DNA of 64,000 bases from Acidobacteriota bacterium (lineage in GTDB: Bacteria > Acidobacteriota > UBA890 > WLXD01): the NCBI GenBank assembly GCA_012103255.1, contig WLXD01000004.1:488381-552380 (forward strand), read 5' to 3'. Positions 27,006-36,546 of this stretch are shown here, piece after piece. Made by a program: the position numbers and the translations under genes. The notes under the pieces are model-generated. The model was given only the letters and a program-made list of their open reading frames with translations. It was not told the origin of the DNA and made no database searches. The stretch's first letter is position 1, and each line of letters starts with the position of its first letter.

Positions 27006-27140
27006 TCGCCCCACCGAGAAGGCTTCGGACGGCACTTCGTGCGTTCTTGAAGTGCTAACCGGGAGGCGAGGTCAGTTCGAGCCTCATGCGCTGCGAGGGC
27101 CTGCCCGCGAGACAGCGCGCGCCAGGAGGCTAGGTGCTGC

Positions 27141-27280
27141 CAGGGGAGCGACGGAGGGGTCGCGCAGCGAAGACTCGCTGGCACGGCGGTCAAGCGGGCT
27201 AGGCGCGGGCGCGGCTGCACGGCATGTGAGAAACCTGGCGGCGATGACACTGAGCGCGCGACCCCTCCGTCGCTCCCCTG
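27141..27280 (+). repeat. Structured palindromic-ended repeat, copy D
   Basis: A perfect 25-bp inverted repeat (27141-27165 with 27256-27280) encloses a 90-nt interior with GACTCGCTGGCACGGC, GGGCTAGGC, CGCGGCTGCACGGC and TGACACT. It is opposite in orientation to copy C, 136 bp away, and ends 7 bp before the 3' end of the convergent phosphatase gene. The 27006-27140 spacer shows no gene. Confidence 0.8.
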
Positions 27281-27287
27281 CCTGCCG

Positions 27288-28673
27288 CTACCCCGCCACG
27301 CGTTTCACAATTACCGCCGTCAAATCATCCGGCTGCGGCGTCCCCGCGGTGAACGCAAGGACCCCGGCGTGCATCGCGCCGATCACCTCTTGCGGTGGCC
27401 GTTCAGCGTGGTCGCGAATCGAGGATTCGAGGCGGTCGAGGTCGTACATCTCGCCTTCGCGGTTCTCCCATTCGTAGAACCCGTCGGTGATCAGGATCAG
27501 CATGTCGCCGACTGCCAGATCGACCTGTTGACCAGGGCCGTAGCCGATGGCGGCGGTCACGCCGAACGGAACGCCGTGCGCGTTGTGGCGCCCGAACTCG
27601 CCGGTCGCGGCGCGGAAAACCAGCAACGGACCGTGCCCGGCAGAGAGCATGTGGATGCTGCCCTGCGGGCTCACGATCGCGGCGACCAGCTGTACGAGCT
27701 TCCCTCGTGGCAGATCGTCTACGAGCAGGGCGTTGATGCGACCCATCGCAACGGAGAGGCCGTTGCCGGTCGGCAAGTTCGCGCGACCATAGGCGCGGCA
27801 CACCGCCGTAACGAGGGCTGGCCCGATGCCATGTCCGGTGACATCGGCGAGTGTGATGACGGCCCGTCCGTCGGGCAGAGTCATCCAGTCGAAGTAGTCA
27901 CCGCCCGTTTCGTCGGCAGGATCGTTCCAACCGGCGATTTCATAGCCAGCGACTTCCGGTATCTCCTGCGGCAGGAGGTTCTGCTGGATCGATCGGGCGA
28001 CTTCGAGATCTCGGCCCATTCGCTCGACCTGGCGCGCCTCGCGGAGCGCAAGCCCGACGTGCGTACGGATCTGCGCAGCAACGCGCGATGCAACCCAGCC
28101 CGCGATCACCAGCACCACCGCATGAACGGCGAGCGCGGAGAGGTCCGCCGCGTCTCGTGCCGGATGGTCCGGATACGCACTGTAGGTCCAGACAATGAGG
28201 CCGCTGAATCCGGCGGCGGACACCCCGCCGGCTACGAGCGGATCCACCGGATCGAGGCGAAGCGCGGCCAGGATGATGAAGATGTAGTACGCCGCGAGGG
28301 CTGGCGCGGTCAACGCGATGTAGGGGCCCAGGTACATCCCGGTGGTCATCGTGATCATGGCCGCCGTCGGCACGAGCGCCTCGACCACGACCTTCATCCG
28401 GAACATCGAATCCGACAGTGGAGCGTCCTCGGCGAGAGCACCGGAGACACGCCACAGCATCCAGGTTTCGAACAGTACGAACCCGGCGAGAAATACGAGC
28501 GCGGTGGGCAGATCATCGAGAATATCCGCGCGTCCTGTGAGCACCGCCCGGGCAACGGCCAGGCCCGCGAAAACCACGCCGACGGCGATCAGTGCGCCGG
28601 TGCGCAACCGTTCGCTCTTGAGCTGAGCTAATCGGTACGAATCGGACTCGAGGACGTTGTGACTCATGCCCAT
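27288..28673 (-). CDS. SpoIIE/RsbU-type PP2C serine phosphatase with membrane domain
   Basis: 461 residues. The N-terminal half has about six transmembrane helices (residues 25-200), followed by a short helical linker (REARQVERMGRDLEVARSIQQNLLP), a standard lead-in to SpoIIE domains. The catalytic domain shows YEIAGWNDPADETGGDYFDW (metal-binding Asp) and VITLADVTGHGIGPALV. TDGFYEWENREGEMYD completes the metal site. Such proteins dephosphorylate anti-anti-sigma factors or similar partners in response to a membrane signal; no partner kinase or STAS protein is encoded in this window. It is the last gene of the minus-strand block from 37872. Confidence 0.9.
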   Translation of the reverse strand: MGMSHNVLESDSYRLAQLKSERLRTGALIAVGVVFAGLAVARAVLTGRADILDDLPTALVFLAGFVLFETWMLWRVSGALAEDAPLSDSMFRMKVVVEALVPTAAMITMTTGMYLGPYIALTAPALAAYYIFIILAALRLDPVDPLVAGGVSAAGFSGLIVWTYSAYPDHPARDAADLSALAVHAVVLVIAGWVASRVAAQIRTHVGLALREARQVERMGRDLEVARSIQQNLLPQEIPEVAGYEIAGWNDPADETGGDYFDWMTLPDGRAVITLADVTGHGIGPALVTAVCRAYGRANLPTGNGLSVAMGRINALLVDDLPRGKLVQLVAAIVSPQGSIHMLSAGHGPLLVFRAATGEFGRHNAHGVPFGVTAAIGYGPGQQVDLAVGDMLILITDGFYEWENREGEMYDLDRLESSIRDHAERPPQEVIGAMHAGVLAFTAGTPQPDDLTAVIVKRVAG

Positions 28674-28677
28674 GTGA

Positions 28678-29115
28678 TCACTCCGCGTTCAGTTCATCGC
28701 GCCAGGCGCGGAGGACTTCGAGTTCTTCCTGCGTGATGCTGGCGCCCCAATGTCCCAAACGGTATTGCCAAGGCGGCATCTCGTCGGCTTCGATGCGTTC
28801 AACGACCTTCCGACTGAATCGCTTCTGGAATCCGAGCCGAAGCTCCTCCCATTCGGAGAAGTTGAGTCGAGAGCGCCCACCGGCTACATCCGCCGTGACC
28901 AACCACGACGCCGGCGCGATGTACGAATACAGCGGCCAGCTGGTCTGGTTGGAATGGCAATCGAGGCAGGACGCTTCCAGAATCCGGACGACGGCGGATG
29001 GTCCCACGATTAACGCCGTCGATGGTCCCTCCGTCAGTTCTGCATCACCCGGCACGAACTGCAACACCACCAGCAGTACCAGTCCGACGAGTGCTCCGAT
29101 CCGAACGAACCGCAT
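28678..29115 (-). CDS. Haem-binding domain protein (single CxxCH)
   Basis: 145 residues from ATG 29115; a longer start at 29148 would overlap the upstream gene and adds nothing hydrophobic. An N-terminal helix (IGALVGLVLLVVLQFV) is a signal anchor. The Haem_bd family core follows: LEASCLDCHSNQTSWPLYSYIAPASWLV, with CLDCH as the c-type haem attachment site, then NFSEWEEL and MPPWQYRLGHWGA. It should be a periplasmic c-type cytochrome-like protein. Family members occur near oxidases or dehydrogenases; here it lies two genes from a multicopper oxidase. It ends 4 bp before the phosphatase gene. Confidence 0.85.
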   Translation of the reverse strand: MRFVRIGALVGLVLLVVLQFVPGDAELTEGPSTALIVGPSAVVRILEASCLDCHSNQTSWPLYSYIAPASWLVTADVAGGRSRLNFSEWEELRLGFQKRFSRKVVERIEADEMPPWQYRLGHWGASITQEELEVLRAWRDELNAE

Positions 29116-29122
29116 ATCGCGA

Positions 29123-30553
29123 CTAACTGCGTCCGACCCGACCGGCAATCGCTTCGGTCAGCTTGGCTGCGTCGTAGCCGACGCCATCCTTGAACACCCA
29201 CCGCACGTTGCGGATGTCCGACGGAGTCGCTACGGGGTTGCCCTCCAACACCACGAGATCAGCCAGCTTGCCGGCTTCAATCGAGCCAACCTCATCGTAG
29301 ATGCCGAGGATCTTGGCGCCATTGGCGGTGATGATCTGGACGACTTCCTCGGGGGTGAAGTCGGTCTCGAGAAGAATCTCGAAGTTCCGCTGATCGCCAT
29401 ATCCCGGCAGGGCGAGGCCGTAGCCGGTCGGATCAACCCCTGCCGCGAGCAGTCCGCCCGACTGCACAAACGCGTATTCGTAGCGCAGCGCCTGTTGGAA
29501 CAGTTCTTCAGAGATCCCGCCGCGCTCTTCGATCTGAGCGGCCGCAGCTTCGACTTCCTCGGCGGCTTCCGGCGATAGCGCTGCACGAGTCCGATCATCC
29601 ATCGCAGTGCGGCCTGGGACGAACATCTCGAACACGACCGGCGTGGATGTCATGGAGACACCGGCTTCGTTCATCGCGCGGAAGGTCGCCTGAACCTCCT
29701 CGCCCGTCATGTCGAGCTCGGCAACACTGGCCATGAGGTTGGGCGAACACGCATCCGGTTCGCGGGTCTCGTCGTAGTCGGAGTTGGTGAGCAGCCCGTG
29801 CTCGATGTTGTCGATCCCGGCCTCAACGGCCTCCTGAAAACTGACGGAGCAGAGATGCGCCGTGACCTTCACCCCATGCTTGTGGGCCTCGTCGATGGCG
29901 GCGGCCAGTTCGGCACGGCTGATCCACGTATATGCCTTGAGCCAGTCGACGCCCTCCTCAGCCCAGTACTTCACAACACGCCGGGCGTGATCCGGACCGG
30001 TGAGCTGCGCCATGGAAGGCGCGCCATTCTCGCCAGTGAGATACGGGCCCGTGACGAACATCCGCGGCCCCGGGGCGCGGCCCGACTCGATGTCCTTCTT
30101 GAGATTGATCTCGGCGTAGGGCTCCTGACTTCCGGTTGTCCGGATCGTGGTAACTCCAGCGGCGAGGTAGAGCCGCGGCCCCGTGTAGCTCATCTGGACC
30201 GCTCGTGCCGACGTCGTGTAGTAGCTGTGATCGTGCAGCCCCACCAGCCCCGGAATCACAGTGTGGCCAGCGAGATCCACCACCTCGGCATTCGTGCCCA
30301 TGCGGACGGTTCCCGCGTCGCCAACTTCGGCGATACGGCCATCGCGAATCAAGATTGTCTGGTTTTCACGAGCTGCCGCGCCCGTGCCGTCCACCACACG
30401 CACGTTGGTGAGTGCAATCTCGGGGGCGTCGTAGCCGACGTACCGCATGACCTCGGCCGAGAACTCAGGCCGCTCCGGCAGTTGCTGCATCGCAGCGGAG
30501 GCCGGCATCGCAAGAGTCAGAATGAGCACGGCGCCCAGGAGCGATCGCTTCAT
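29123..30553 (-). CDS. Exported amidohydrolase (imidazolonepropionase/prolidase-like)
   Basis: 476 residues with a signal peptide (LLGAVLILTLAMPASAAM). The metal-dependent hydrolase pattern is present: LAGHTVIPGLVGLHDHSYY carries the HxH pair at the end of strand 1, VTAHLCSVSFQEAVEAGIDNIEHG provides the two downstream histidines, and AGVDPTGYG the final Asp. C-terminal IEAGKLADLVVLEGNPV is typical of the amidohydrolase family. Related exported enzymes cleave cyclic amides, dipeptides with C-terminal proline or lactones; the substrate is not determinable. The ATG overlaps the stop of the multicopper oxidase gene by 4 nt, implying coupled translation. Confidence 0.88.
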   Translation of the reverse strand: MKRSLLGAVLILTLAMPASAAMQQLPERPEFSAEVMRYVGYDAPEIALTNVRVVDGTGAAARENQTILIRDGRIAEVGDAGTVRMGTNAEVVDLAGHTVIPGLVGLHDHSYYTTSARAVQMSYTGPRLYLAAGVTTIRTTGSQEPYAEINLKKDIESGRAPGPRMFVTGPYLTGENGAPSMAQLTGPDHARRVVKYWAEEGVDWLKAYTWISRAELAAAIDEAHKHGVKVTAHLCSVSFQEAVEAGIDNIEHGLLTNSDYDETREPDACSPNLMASVAELDMTGEEVQATFRAMNEAGVSMTSTPVVFEMFVPGRTAMDDRTRAALSPEAAEEVEAAAAQIEERGGISEELFQQALRYEYAFVQSGGLLAAGVDPTGYGLALPGYGDQRNFEILLETDFTPEEVVQIITANGAKILGIYDEVGSIEAGKLADLVVLEGNPVATPSDIRNVRWVFKDGVGYDAAKLTEAIAGRVGRS

Positions 30554-32766
30554 TGTTGGTTTTCCTCGGCGGGGGAATCGTTAGTTGTGGGCGCTACGGA
30601 AAAGACCATCTTCATGCCAGACTCGAGATGCTCCGCGATGTGGCAGTGAACCATCCACTTGCCCGGATTGGAAATCTCGAGCAACAGATCGATCGTAGTG
30701 CCGACCGGTACGAGTACGGTGTCCTTCCACGCCAGATTGTCATTCCGCACCCCGTCGTGGTCCAGGACGGCGACGCGCTGGCCGTGGAAATGAATCGGAT
30801 GTTGCATCGCATGGAAAGAATCGCGGCTGTTGTGGAGGCGTATTTTCACCACATCCCCCACCTCGAAGTTCCAGGTGATCGCGTCGTTGACGTTGCCGGT
30901 AGATGACTCCAGCAACTCCCATTCGACCTCGGCCCCGGTACTCACCCAATTCATCATTGCCATCGTGCCTGCCCACTCCACCGGGTTGAAGTACACGCGA
31001 TCGAGCGCCATGAGCTGGCGGACAACGAGCGGCAAGCCCTTCGTCTGGAGACGCAGTGTGAGCTCATAGTCCACAGGCCTGTCGAACTCAGCCACCTGCG
31101 CCGGGTGAGCCCGGAGTGGAGCGACCTGCCGCGGCGCGGGATTATGCCCGTCGATCTCAACCCGTCCCACCTCGGTGGCCTCCGTGAAGAACTCACCGGA
31201 GCGGTGGTTGATGCCCTGCACCACGTTCACCATCGCCACGTCGCCATTCTCGGGAAGCTGCACTTCGACGACATAGCGCTCGGCCGGCGCGATCGCAAGG
31301 CTATCGGCCCACACCTCCCGCTCGAAGCGAGAGATATCTGCGCCGACAACGCGCATTGGCAACGGTGGGCTGTCGAGGGCGATGCGCGCCGCCCCCAATC
31401 CCGAGACCTGCTCGCCCTCGGGTCGCGCCCGGAAACTCAGGTTGAAGGTGCGGGTATTCGAAACGTTGGTAAAGAAATAGCGCACTGTGTCGCCGCCACG
31501 CGCGGACTCCCGGTAGCGCGGCTCGCCGTTCACGAGAAGCTCGTTGCCAAAACGCCCCATCAACATGTAGTTCGACGACTCCGCGCCGTATGGCACGAAG
31601 CCGGCGTCGCCGAGCAGCAGGTCATCAAGCATCAGGACGCGCTCAGCATCCACCTCGTTGTAGTAGTCAGGCGCGCGTGGCTCGACGAGCATGTTGCCGT
31701 AGAGGCCCAGATCCTGAGCGATGTCCTCGCGATGGTGCGGGTGATACCAGTAGATCCCTGCATCCCTGAAGTAGATCTGGTAGCGGAAGGTCCCGCCCGG
31801 ATCGACCGGCTCCTGCGTGAGGCCCGGCACTCCGTCAAACCTGTTGTCGAGGCGCACGCCGTGCCAATGCACCGCGGTGGGCAGTTCCGTCGCATTCATG
31901 AAGTTGACGAAGATCGTCGCCTTCTCAGGGACCTTCAACAGAGGGCCCGGATACTGCCCGTTGAAGCCGTACATGAGCAGCACTCGGTTGCCGATCTGAC
32001 GGCGCACCAGCCCGGCTTCCAGGTCTAGCGTTCCGCCGTCCGGGAGTTCCACGAGTTCGCGCGGCCGCGCCAATGGCACCTGATCGAGTTCCGCGGCGGT
32101 CGGTAGCCAGTCCGTCGTCGCCGGCCGCAACGCCATCACCCCGGGAAGCGGCGCCACCTCCGGATGCATCGGCGGCATCCCGCCCATGTCGTGATTCGAG
32201 CCATGGCCCTCCGCTCCCTGGAGGATCGACATCGGCGACTGCGTCAGCAGATCCTCGGGATGCATGCGCGAACTTGGAGAACTGCCGCGCAGTAGCAAGG
32301 GGCCTTCGCGAGTCACGGTATCCGGATCTACCTCGACGCTGACCCACACGATGAACTTGTTGAACCCGATCTCGGCGAGGTCGTTGGTCCCGTTGCCCAC
32401 GACACCCAGCCGCACGACGGGAGCGAGTGCGGGCGTGGTCGCCCACGCGACGAGGTGCCCGCCGCCAACGCTGGAGGGCTCTGGCAGGCCCTCGGCCACA
32501 AGGCGCAAGCGCCATCGTTGACGTCCCTCTGCGGTCACGGCAACGCCGAACGGAGAGGCAGCGCGAACGAGCTCCACGGTGGCCATTGCTTCAGGAGCGA
32601 GGTCGGTGGGCAACAACTCGATGCACGCGAGGTCCGCGCTGGTCGTAATTGTCGAGACCGCACCCGGAACGCAGCGCGCCGTCAGTTGCGACACGGCCGA
32701 GACCGTTGTTGAAGACAGGCTCGAGGTCAGCAGGCTCATCAGAACGAAAGAGGCGGTGCGCGGCAT
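30550..32766 (-). CDS. Exported multicopper oxidase with extra N-terminal domain
   Basis: 738 residues from ATG 32766, which gives a signal peptide (MPRTASFVLMSLLTSS); a TTG at 32802 is possible. All four copper-ligand clusters are present: TAVHWHGVRLDN (about 300), YWYHPHHRE (about 343), HPIHFHGQRVAV (about 652) and MVHCHIAEHLESGM (about 703), where Cys and the adjoining His bind type 1 copper. The copper region starts near residue 240; the first 230 residues are an additional domain plus a His/Met-rich linker (GHGSNHDMGGMPPMHPE) that may bind copper. It could oxidise phenols or metal ions. The gene starts 46 bp after the usher stop on the same strand. Confidence 0.9.
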   Translation of the reverse strand: MPRTASFVLMSLLTSSLSSTTVSAVSQLTARCVPGAVSTITTSADLACIELLPTDLAPEAMATVELVRAASPFGVAVTAEGRQRWRLRLVAEGLPEPSSVGGGHLVAWATTPALAPVVRLGVVGNGTNDLAEIGFNKFIVWVSVEVDPDTVTREGPLLLRGSSPSSRMHPEDLLTQSPMSILQGAEGHGSNHDMGGMPPMHPEVAPLPGVMALRPATTDWLPTAAELDQVPLARPRELVELPDGGTLDLEAGLVRRQIGNRVLLMYGFNGQYPGPLLKVPEKATIFVNFMNATELPTAVHWHGVRLDNRFDGVPGLTQEPVDPGGTFRYQIYFRDAGIYWYHPHHREDIAQDLGLYGNMLVEPRAPDYYNEVDAERVLMLDDLLLGDAGFVPYGAESSNYMLMGRFGNELLVNGEPRYRESARGGDTVRYFFTNVSNTRTFNLSFRARPEGEQVSGLGAARIALDSPPLPMRVVGADISRFEREVWADSLAIAPAERYVVEVQLPENGDVAMVNVVQGINHRSGEFFTEATEVGRVEIDGHNPAPRQVAPLRAHPAQVAEFDRPVDYELTLRLQTKGLPLVVRQLMALDRVYFNPVEWAGTMAMMNWVSTGAEVEWELLESSTGNVNDAITWNFEVGDVVKIRLHNSRDSFHAMQHPIHFHGQRVAVLDHDGVRNDNLAWKDTVLVPVGTTIDLLLEISNPGKWMVHCHIAEHLESGMKMVFSVAPTTNDSPAEENQQ

Positions 32767-32812
32767 GCAACGACGATACGCGTCGCGACGGAGCGCGCGC
32801 AAACAACCAATA

Positions 32813-35590
32813 TCAGGAGTCGAGCGTTTCGTCCTGCTGCTGGCTCTGCTGCTGGCCGCTACCCGAACCCTGCTGTGCGCCAGCGCCGCCCGTTGGCCCG
32901 GTGAGTGCGCCGCTCAGTTCTTCCGGCACGCTGAGCTCGCGAATGTCGATGCGCCTGAGCACGAGATCGTTGCCGAACGTGAAGTCGCGAACGTCGATGT
33001 CGATGACCGGCCAGATGACGTCGGACCCGGGGGCATTCTTCGGCGATAGGCGCACCCGGTACATCCCGGCCGGCACGCCATCGAACCGATACAGGCCAAA
33101 GCGATCCGCGCGCACCGACTGGAGTACCTGACCACGGGCATCGAGCAACTCCACGGTCGCGAAGCTGAAAATCTGATCTTCCACGGTCACCCTGCCGGCG
33201 AAGCCAAACTCCTGCACCGCGACGAAGTCCGCGCCGGTTACCGCCCCCGGCTCTACGCGGACGCGGCGCACGGCGTCCCGCATGTTCAGTTCGATGGGAA
33301 GGCCGGCGGTATCGATCTCAACGAGATAGACGCCGGGGCGCAGGTTGCCGAAATAGAAGCGACCGCCGCGCTGAGTGCGACCAACTGCACGCCCGTCCAC
33401 CAGGACTGCGAGCCCGGCGAGCATGGCCGGATCGATGTCGTTCTGGCCTTCCACCCTCACACGCCCGCCAACGGCGCCCCTCGTGCTCGAAAGCGAATAC
33501 GACCGACCGCCCATTACCTGGCCGCCGGCGAATGCGAGATCGGTGAACATTCGCACCGTAATCCGCGGATCGCGTCGCGCGAGCGGATCGTTGAATCGCG
33601 GATCGTTCTCGAACTGCGCGCTGAGCAAGACACCCGGCCCGATTGTCGCCTGCGCGCCGACCGTGACGCCGAGCTGACCATGGGTGCGGCGCACGCCCGC
33701 AATGAATCCAGGCTCCCAAGCACTGTCCGTCGACAGGGACGCCTGCACCGCCTGGCGATGACCGTAGTTCTCGTCCCATTCGGCGCTTGCGCTTACGCCA
33801 ACGTTCCGGCTCACATAGCTCGTGACCCCGAGAATCGCCCGCTCGTCAATGTAGCCAGCCGTCATGCGCGTGCGCTGATTTACTGCCCAGGAGAAATCGA
33901 AGCGATATCGACCGAGGGCATCTGGTTGCGCCCGCAACCACGTGGTTGCGGTGGGCTGCCACGCGATCATGGGCCGCACGTACTCCGACTTGTTGAATCC
34001 ATCGTTGCGGCTAGCCGCGATAAGCCCGATATCCAGATTGCCGGTCGGCCGGAAGACAACCTCGCCGTAGTGGTTGTAGCGCTGCGGGCTCGTGGCGGTG
34101 TTGAAGCCTACGCCATTCTGTTGCGAGCGCGCCGTAACCCGAACGCGGTCGAAGTAGCCCTGCACATCGAGGTCCCAGCCCATCGCCGAACCCGACGTGG
34201 CGACAGCTGCAGAACCCACGAAGTTGCGTCCCAGCGAACCGGTCAGGCCAACAACTCCCTGACGCTTCTCACCTTGAGTCTGGACCGCCGCCTCAACAGT
34301 GACGCGCTCGCTCAATCCGTGGCGCGCCTGAACGAAGCCGGTGGCGGTCCCGGCGCCACTGCGCTCGGCAAGAGCATCGGCCAGATAGTTCCCTGTCAGG
34401 CCAGCGCCGCCCATGATCGTGGTCGCGCCCTGTGGCAGCAGATACTCCGATACGCCGCGAGTGTGGTCCTGAATCTCGATCGGCGCCGTGCGATTGAAGC
34501 GCTCGTAGACATACACCTCGATCCGACTCGATTGGCGGCTCGGCAACTGCACGTCGAAGAACTCATACGTCCCGCCCAGACTGATGACCTGAACCCGCGC
34601 GACGATACCGTCGATGCGCAGCTCGGCGAATCCGGCGGCAGGGCCGCGCCCGGTGATGCTGGTTGCGGAGCGCAGGCTCCGCGGGAGCAGTTCGCTCGGC
34701 TGCGAACTGATCGCGAACGCTTCGAGCGGCTGATTGGTCCACGCGCCCTGGACGCCCGTCAACTCGAGCCCACCCATGAGCGGGTGCAGATTGACTCGCT
34801 GGTGTCCCGCGAGCATGAGCTTCTGACCCATGATGCGAGTCCACGCGTACTCCCGGAAGTTGGTACTGCCTCCGATGGATTGGTCGAGACCAAATCGCCA
34901 GCGGCCTTCCGCCACGCGCCCGTGAAACAGTCCGCTGCCGGTCGAGGTCGTGGTGTCCATCCGTCGCGTGTAGCGAGCGTTCAGTCGCGCGGACGTCAAA
35001 CTCAGGGCCGCGGGCGTGTCGTCGGCATCCAGTTCGACCAGTTCGCCGTTCGCTGCTTCCGTACGGAGGGGAGCGCCAGGCCGCCACGGAAACATGAATC
35101 GCAGAGCGTAGAGTTCCTGACTGAACTCCAACTCGGTGGCCAGTTCATCGCTCAGAAACGTCTCGCTGACATACCGAATGCCATCCACCACGACGACACC
35201 CTCGTCGCCGATTCGTCTGGCACCCAAGGGCGTAACGAGGTAGTCGCCGTCAGGTCGCGATTCAAGTTCACATCCGCACGTGGATACCAGAGGTAGCAGC
35301 GGTATGTAGAACCGATCCTGCTCGCGCAGAACTTCGAAGGTGTCACCCTCTTTGCCTCCCACGAGCGCACCCACAAGCAGGCGTTCGAACCGGTCGGGAA
35401 GATCTTCGATCGAGACCTGGGGCACTTCTTGCGCAGTGACACTGGCACACAACCCGAGGCTGCCGAGAGCCGCCAGACACAGGACGACCCTGCGCCAGCC
35501 CGGCGATCGCCAGACCAGTGCTGCGAGGCTCAGACCTCGCGTGGCCCCACTTGGCCACTTCCAGAGTTGAGTATTCCTGTGTTGGATCAC
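32813..35590 (-). CDS. Fimbrial usher-like outer-membrane protein
   Basis: A 925-residue protein starting at GTG 35590 with AGGAA seven bases upstream. After a signal peptide (VVLCLAALGSLGLCASVTAQ) comes an N-terminal periplasmic domain with a paired-cysteine strand (TCGCELESRPDGDYLV), then a long beta-barrel. A plug-like segment follows: GFAELRIDGIVARVQVISLG, VQLPSRQSSRIEVYVYERF, YLLPQGATTIMGGAGLTGNY. Carboxypeptidase-regulatory/SdrD-like beta domains come near 740-870 and a Gln/Ser-rich tail ends the protein. Domain order matches a divergent fimbrial usher. Adjacent chaperone and pilin-like genes support a chaperone-usher system. The overall similarity to PapC is low. Confidence 0.7.
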   Translation of the reverse strand: MIQHRNTQLWKWPSGATRGLSLAALVWRSPGWRRVVLCLAALGSLGLCASVTAQEVPQVSIEDLPDRFERLLVGALVGGKEGDTFEVLREQDRFYIPLLPLVSTCGCELESRPDGDYLVTPLGARRIGDEGVVVVDGIRYVSETFLSDELATELEFSQELYALRFMFPWRPGAPLRTEAANGELVELDADDTPAALSLTSARLNARYTRRMDTTTSTGSGLFHGRVAEGRWRFGLDQSIGGSTNFREYAWTRIMGQKLMLAGHQRVNLHPLMGGLELTGVQGAWTNQPLEAFAISSQPSELLPRSLRSATSITGRGPAAGFAELRIDGIVARVQVISLGGTYEFFDVQLPSRQSSRIEVYVYERFNRTAPIEIQDHTRGVSEYLLPQGATTIMGGAGLTGNYLADALAERSGAGTATGFVQARHGLSERVTVEAAVQTQGEKRQGVVGLTGSLGRNFVGSAAVATSGSAMGWDLDVQGYFDRVRVTARSQQNGVGFNTATSPQRYNHYGEVVFRPTGNLDIGLIAASRNDGFNKSEYVRPMIAWQPTATTWLRAQPDALGRYRFDFSWAVNQRTRMTAGYIDERAILGVTSYVSRNVGVSASAEWDENYGHRQAVQASLSTDSAWEPGFIAGVRRTHGQLGVTVGAQATIGPGVLLSAQFENDPRFNDPLARRDPRITVRMFTDLAFAGGQVMGGRSYSLSSTRGAVGGRVRVEGQNDIDPAMLAGLAVLVDGRAVGRTQRGGRFYFGNLRPGVYLVEIDTAGLPIELNMRDAVRRVRVEPGAVTGADFVAVQEFGFAGRVTVEDQIFSFATVELLDARGQVLQSVRADRFGLYRFDGVPAGMYRVRLSPKNAPGSDVIWPVIDIDVRDFTFGNDLVLRRIDIRELSVPEELSGALTGPTGGAGAQQGSGSGQQQSQQQDETLDS

Positions 35591-35626
35591 GGAAGAGTTC
35601 CTGCTTCATCGCAGGCTGTTGGGGGC

Positions 35627-36534
35627 CTAGTTCTCCTGCTGCCCTGCCGTCGCCGCGCTCGCGGGCGGCACAACGAATCGGACGGCATCGCGGAACTCAG
35701 CCCCAGAGACGTCACCCAGCGTCGCGAACACGTACTCTCCGGCCGGAAGCGCGTGCTGCACTACCAACGGAACCTCGCGGCGCGTGCCAGCCAGCACCGG
35801 GATCGCCGGTAGTCGCCCAGCTGCCAGGACTCCGGGGGGAGCGTCACTTCAGGCTCGCCTACGTTGGCGATCGGAACGACTGCGGAAACACCCGGGAACA
35901 TGTTGACCGGCCAGACGGCATATTGGCCGCCAAGTCGCACATGGGCGTTGCCGGAACTGGTCAGATCGAATCGCGCAGCGAACACGCGGGCGTCACTCAC
36001 CACCTCAATGCTGTGCAGGCCGGACTCGCGCCGCACCTCCCCAGCATTGCCGTAAACCGCCACGCCCACCTTGAAGTTGACGTAGACCTCGCCCTCGTTG
36101 CGCTCTTCCGGGAGGATTTCCTCGAAGTACAGCATCGCGCGATGCTCGCCGTCTTCAGGCTCCACACGGAGCCGCACGGCGAAGCGCACCGTCTGCGAAC
36201 TCCGCGGCGGAATCTTGAAGCGCAGCGGATTGATCACGATCCACTGATCGAGCGACTGTTCGGTCGGGGCAAGCACCTCGACCCGGTTCTCCTCGTTCAG
36301 ATCCCAATTCACAACTGTCGCCTGAATCTCGACTTCCTTGTCGCCAAGGTTGAAGAGACGCATCGACTGCACCGTAGGCCGGTTGCCGATCTCAATGTCG
36401 AACTTGCCGGGACTCACGGCCACGACGGCAGGAGGGTGCACGGCCTGGGCCAGCGCCACTCCGGTGGTCAACGACAGCATCACGGTAGCGATGGCGCCGA
36501 GCATTGCCAGACGGAACGTTGTTGTACTTCGCAT
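35627..36534 (-). pseudogene. Fimbrial periplasmic chaperone (PapD-like), frameshifted
   Basis: The uninterrupted frame ends at 35761 with an odd tail, RRSRCWLARAARFRW. Another frame directly continues the domain: LPAIPVLAGTRREVPLVV, then LPAGEYVFATLGDVSGAEF, then stop at 35627. Joining them near 35810-35817 needs one added base and gives about 302 residues. The N-terminal part has a signal peptide, VSPGKFDIEIGNRP (first strand), and PPRSSQTVRFAVRLRVEP, the conserved G-strand-side motif of pilus chaperones. It follows pilin genes and precedes the usher, the usual order. Loss of the second domain would probably inactivate it, unless the base is an assembly error. Confidence 0.75.
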
Positions 36535-36546
36535 GTTGGGTCTCGC

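Noticed and set aside
26869..27280. Structured repeats as IS or MITE with target-site duplications
   Set aside because: No flanking direct repeat was visible and no transposase gene is in the window; left open for a trans-acting source.
33680..35296. 538-residue plus-strand ORF
   Set aside because: It is the antisense shadow of the usher gene; its sequence lacks any motif and is rich in His and Arg as expected from GC-rich opposite frames.
35805..35820. Programmed -1 frameshift in the chaperone gene
   Set aside because: No slippery X-XXY-YYZ heptamer or downstream stem was evident; sequence error or mutation is simpler.
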